Below, piece by piece: positions 7,058 through 8,168 of a DNA stretch of 8,168 bases. The notes under the pieces were generated by a model that was given only the letters and a program-made list of their open reading frames with translations, was not told where the DNA came from and did no database searches. The DNA is from Gammaproteobacteria bacterium. Lineage in GTDB: Bacteria > Pseudomonadota > Gammaproteobacteria > Arenicellales > JAOTYS01. Each line of letters starts with the position of its first letter. The stretch's first letter is position 1. The stretch lies in assembly GCA_029861795.1 (NCBI GenBank), contig JAOTYS010000200.1, forward strand, positions 1-8,168. Reading direction: 5' to 3'. A program made the translations under genes and the position numbers.

Positions 7058-7133
7058 CACAGCAATTAGCGGTACATCCGAGGACGTGGTCCACTACCTA
7101 CTGCCCAACGAAATCAACAGCTTAGTGGGGTCC

Positions 7134-7149
7134 GTCATGTATACATGAC
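7134..7149. promoter_or_regulatory. Perfect 16-bp palindrome, candidate operator
   Basis: GTCATGTATACATGAC equals its own reverse complement over all 16 bases. It lies in the 205-bp gap between the acyl-CoA synthetase and the DUF5658-like gene, 113 bp before the latter's ATG. Just upstream, CCACTA (7091-7096) and TAGTGG (7123-7128) form a second inverted pair. The form suits a dimeric regulator. Nothing identifies the binding protein. Confidence 0.4.
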
Positions 7150-7249
7150 ACCGCTCGGCATCTGTGTTACTAAGTGTATTGAGACTAATTCTTAGCTTGT
7201 AGCGCGGTACCTGGTTAAGGACAAAAATAAAGCTCGATAAATTCGGGTT

Positions 7250-7256
7250 GGGGGAA
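7250..7256 (+). promoter_or_regulatory. Ribosome binding site fixing the start at 7263
   Basis: GGGGGAA lies six bases before ATG 7263, an ideal spacing. It overlaps the upstream in-frame TTG (7248), which argues that the TTG is not the true start of the DUF5658-like gene. Confidence 0.55.
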
Positions 7257-7262
7257 CAGATC

Positions 7263-7760
7263 ATGAGTGACATCTGCCTAGACCAGGCTGGTGATAGCGT
7301 GGCCAGTCTCAATGGGGTTGAACAACGCAGTATCGTAGATCGTCGCCGTGCCCGTTCAGCGGAGATAAATCTGCGCCGCCTGGGATTCGGTGGCCGGCGA
7401 CGAACGTGTCGCCGTGAAAATGATCAACATCACTTTTGTTCTGATTCCTACGAGCCGCGATTCTTACTCATTACTGTGGCGATCGTTGTGCTCAGCTCGC
7501 TGGACGCCACACTTACATTGATCCTTTTAAAACAAGGAGCAATGGAGCTGAACAGCATTATGGCGACATTAATCGACACGGGAGAACAGGAATTCATTAA
7601 CGCCAAGATCGCGCTAACCGCGGTCTCCGTCGTCCCTTTGGTGGCATACAAGGACCACCGCATGTTTAACCTTTTTAGAGTAGACAGTGTGTTGGTTATG
7701 TTGCTAGGGGGCTATGCCGCATTGGTGGGTTACGAGCTGGCCTTGCTTAGCACGTATTGA
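7263..7760 (+). CDS. DUF5658-like small membrane protein
   Basis: Function unknown. The 165-residue protein has a soluble, strongly basic N-terminus (RSIVDRRRAR at 22-31, GGRRRTCRR at 43-51), then three predicted membrane helices (about 67-89, 112-128 and 142-163). Helix 1 and the following loop carry the D-x-x-x-T ... G-x-x-E-x-N pattern with a downstream lysine (D81, T85, G92, E95, N97, K115), which from memory characterises DUF5658. The usual NPxM motif appears here as NSIM (97-100). The arginine block should keep the N-terminus cytoplasmic. ATG 7263 is preferred over TTG 7248 because of the GGGGGAA site. The gene stands alone between two intergenic gaps of about 200 bp. The family match is from recognised residues, not a search, and no activity is known to me. 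Confidence 0.75.
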   Translation: MSDICLDQAGDSVASLNGVEQRSIVDRRRARSAEINLRRLGFGGRRRTCRRENDQHHFCSDSYEPRFLLITVAIVVLSSLDATLTLILLKQGAMELNSIMATLIDTGEQEFINAKIALTAVSVVPLVAYKDHRMFNLFRVDSVLVMLLGGYAALVGYELALLSTY

Positions 7761-7771
7761 TTAACTCAGGC

Positions 7772-7786
7772 GGGGCTGTGCGCCCC
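7772..7786 (+). terminator. GC-rich hairpin after the DUF5658-like gene
   Basis: GGGGC (7772-7776) pairs with GCCCC (7782-7786) around a five-base TGTGC loop, 11 bases after the stop codon. The downstream bases are TAAAAG with no T run, so this is a hairpin at the right place rather than a typical intrinsic terminator. The remaining gap to 7950 shows no convincing gene or promoter. Confidence 0.35.
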
Positions 7787-7955
7787 TAAAAGATCTGCTA
7801 AGTGTCGTTACCACGAGGGCATTTCAAACGGTGTTTCCAATGAAGGCGGGTGATGGCACACTGCACCCGGGAGAGGCCCTACCGATCCTCGATAGCTGAC
7901 ACCCACCGCTTAGAAATGGCGAGGTCGTGAAAAAGTTCTGGCCGCAATACCGTGA

Positions 7956-7968
7956 GGACTCAGAGTCC
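7956..7968 (+). promoter_or_regulatory. Dyad overlapping the ribosome site of the isomerase gene
   Basis: GGACTC (7956-7961) and GAGTCC (7963-7968) are perfect inverted arms around a single A. In RNA this could fold as a five-base-pair stem with a CAG loop. It includes the GGA of GAGGA (7954-7958), the only good Shine-Dalgarno match, and ends one base before ATG 7970. It may mask the ribosome site or bind a dimeric regulator; either is inference. Confidence 0.35.
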
Positions 7969-7969
7969 C

Positions 7970-8168
7970 ATGCCGACACGAAGTCAGGAATCGACGACCG
8001 AAGTTGAATGGTATTTCGATTTCGTCTCACCGTTTTCGTATCTGGTGAGCGAGAGTCTTCACCGTTTCCCCAAGAGCGTCGTATTCAACTATCGGCCTGT
8101 GCTGTTCGCCGGACTACTAAATCATTGGGGACACAAGGGCCCCGCAGAAATCCCTGAAAAGCGGCGTT
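7970..8168 (+). CDS. 2-hydroxychromene-2-carboxylate isomerase-like (DSBA/kappa-GST) protein, 5' part
   Basis: Only the first 66 codons are present; the gene runs off the window end. Thioredoxin-fold enzymes of this family use glutathione; the named members isomerise 2-hydroxychromene-2-carboxylate in naphthalene-type degradation, but many homologues act on unknown substrates. EVEWYFDFVSPFSYL (11-25) is the first strand and active-site turn, with S20 at the position of the glutathione-activating serine. YRPVLFAGLL followed by NHWG (41-54) and KGPAEIPEKRR (56-66) match the conserved family segment. ATG 7970 is chosen, with GAGGA (7954-7958) 11 bases upstream; an in-frame GTG at 7952 is a weaker alternative. 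No other aromatic-degradation gene is in the window, so the product name should be taken as family level only. Confidence 0.88.
   Translation, partial: MPTRSQESTTEVEWYFDFVSPFSYLVSESLHRFPKSVVFNYRPVLFAGLLNHWGHKGPAEIPEKRR

Noticed and set aside
7054..7125. A 23-codon reading frame whose ATG overlaps the acyl-CoA synthetase stop (ATGA)
   Set aside because: Very short, no ribosome site of its own apart from coupling, no recognisable product, and it runs into the inverted repeat region.
7824..8030. Minus-strand 68-codon frame over the isomerase leader
   Set aside because: It overlaps the start of the conserved isomerase gene and has no motif or ribosome site that I can support.

Overview
The window reads as chromosomal DNA of a Gram-negative proteobacterium, most likely a PHA-storing gammaproteobacterium, possibly marine. 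This is inferred from a class I-type PHA synthase, proteobacterial acyl-CoA synthetase signatures, a DUF5658-type membrane protein and a glutathione-linked DSBA/HCCA isomerase. Overall GC looks close to half. No mobile element, CRISPR array, tRNA or rRNA is visible.

Layout. (1) 38-1585 (+): a single protein joining a complete response-regulator receiver domain, a signalling linker and a full 10-helix EamA/DMT transporter. (2) 1657-3465 (-): poly(3-hydroxyalkanoate) synthase phaC, convergent with the first gene. (3) 3466-3613: a divergent control region with a near-consensus sigma70 promoter for phaC, a TGC-rich dyad over the predicted phaC start site (candidate PhaR-type operator), and a TATAAT box facing the next gene. 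(4) 3614-5236 (+): a divergent PaaK/CapK-like member of the adenylate-forming (ANL) superfamily. (5) 5237-5404: intergenic region with two hairpins. (6) 5405-7057 (+): a canonical acyl-CoA synthetase of the DmdB/plant-AAE type. (7) 7058-7262: intergenic region with a perfect 16-bp palindrome. (8) 7263-7760 (+): a small three-helix DUF5658-like membrane protein. (9) 7761-7969: intergenic region with a dyad overlapping the next ribosome binding site. (10) 7970 to the window end (+): the 5' part of a 2-hydroxychromene-2-carboxylate isomerase-like gene.

How the genes may work together. phaC polymerises hydroxyacyl-CoA, and the two ANL enzymes both activate carboxylates (one clearly to acyl-CoA, the other presumably to an acyl-adenylate), so the middle of the window looks like acyl-activation and carbon-storage metabolism. 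No phaA, phaB, phasin or phaR gene lies in the window. The most unusual object is the receiver-EamA fusion, whose architecture suggests a transporter gated directly by phosphorelay. No partner histidine kinase is present here.
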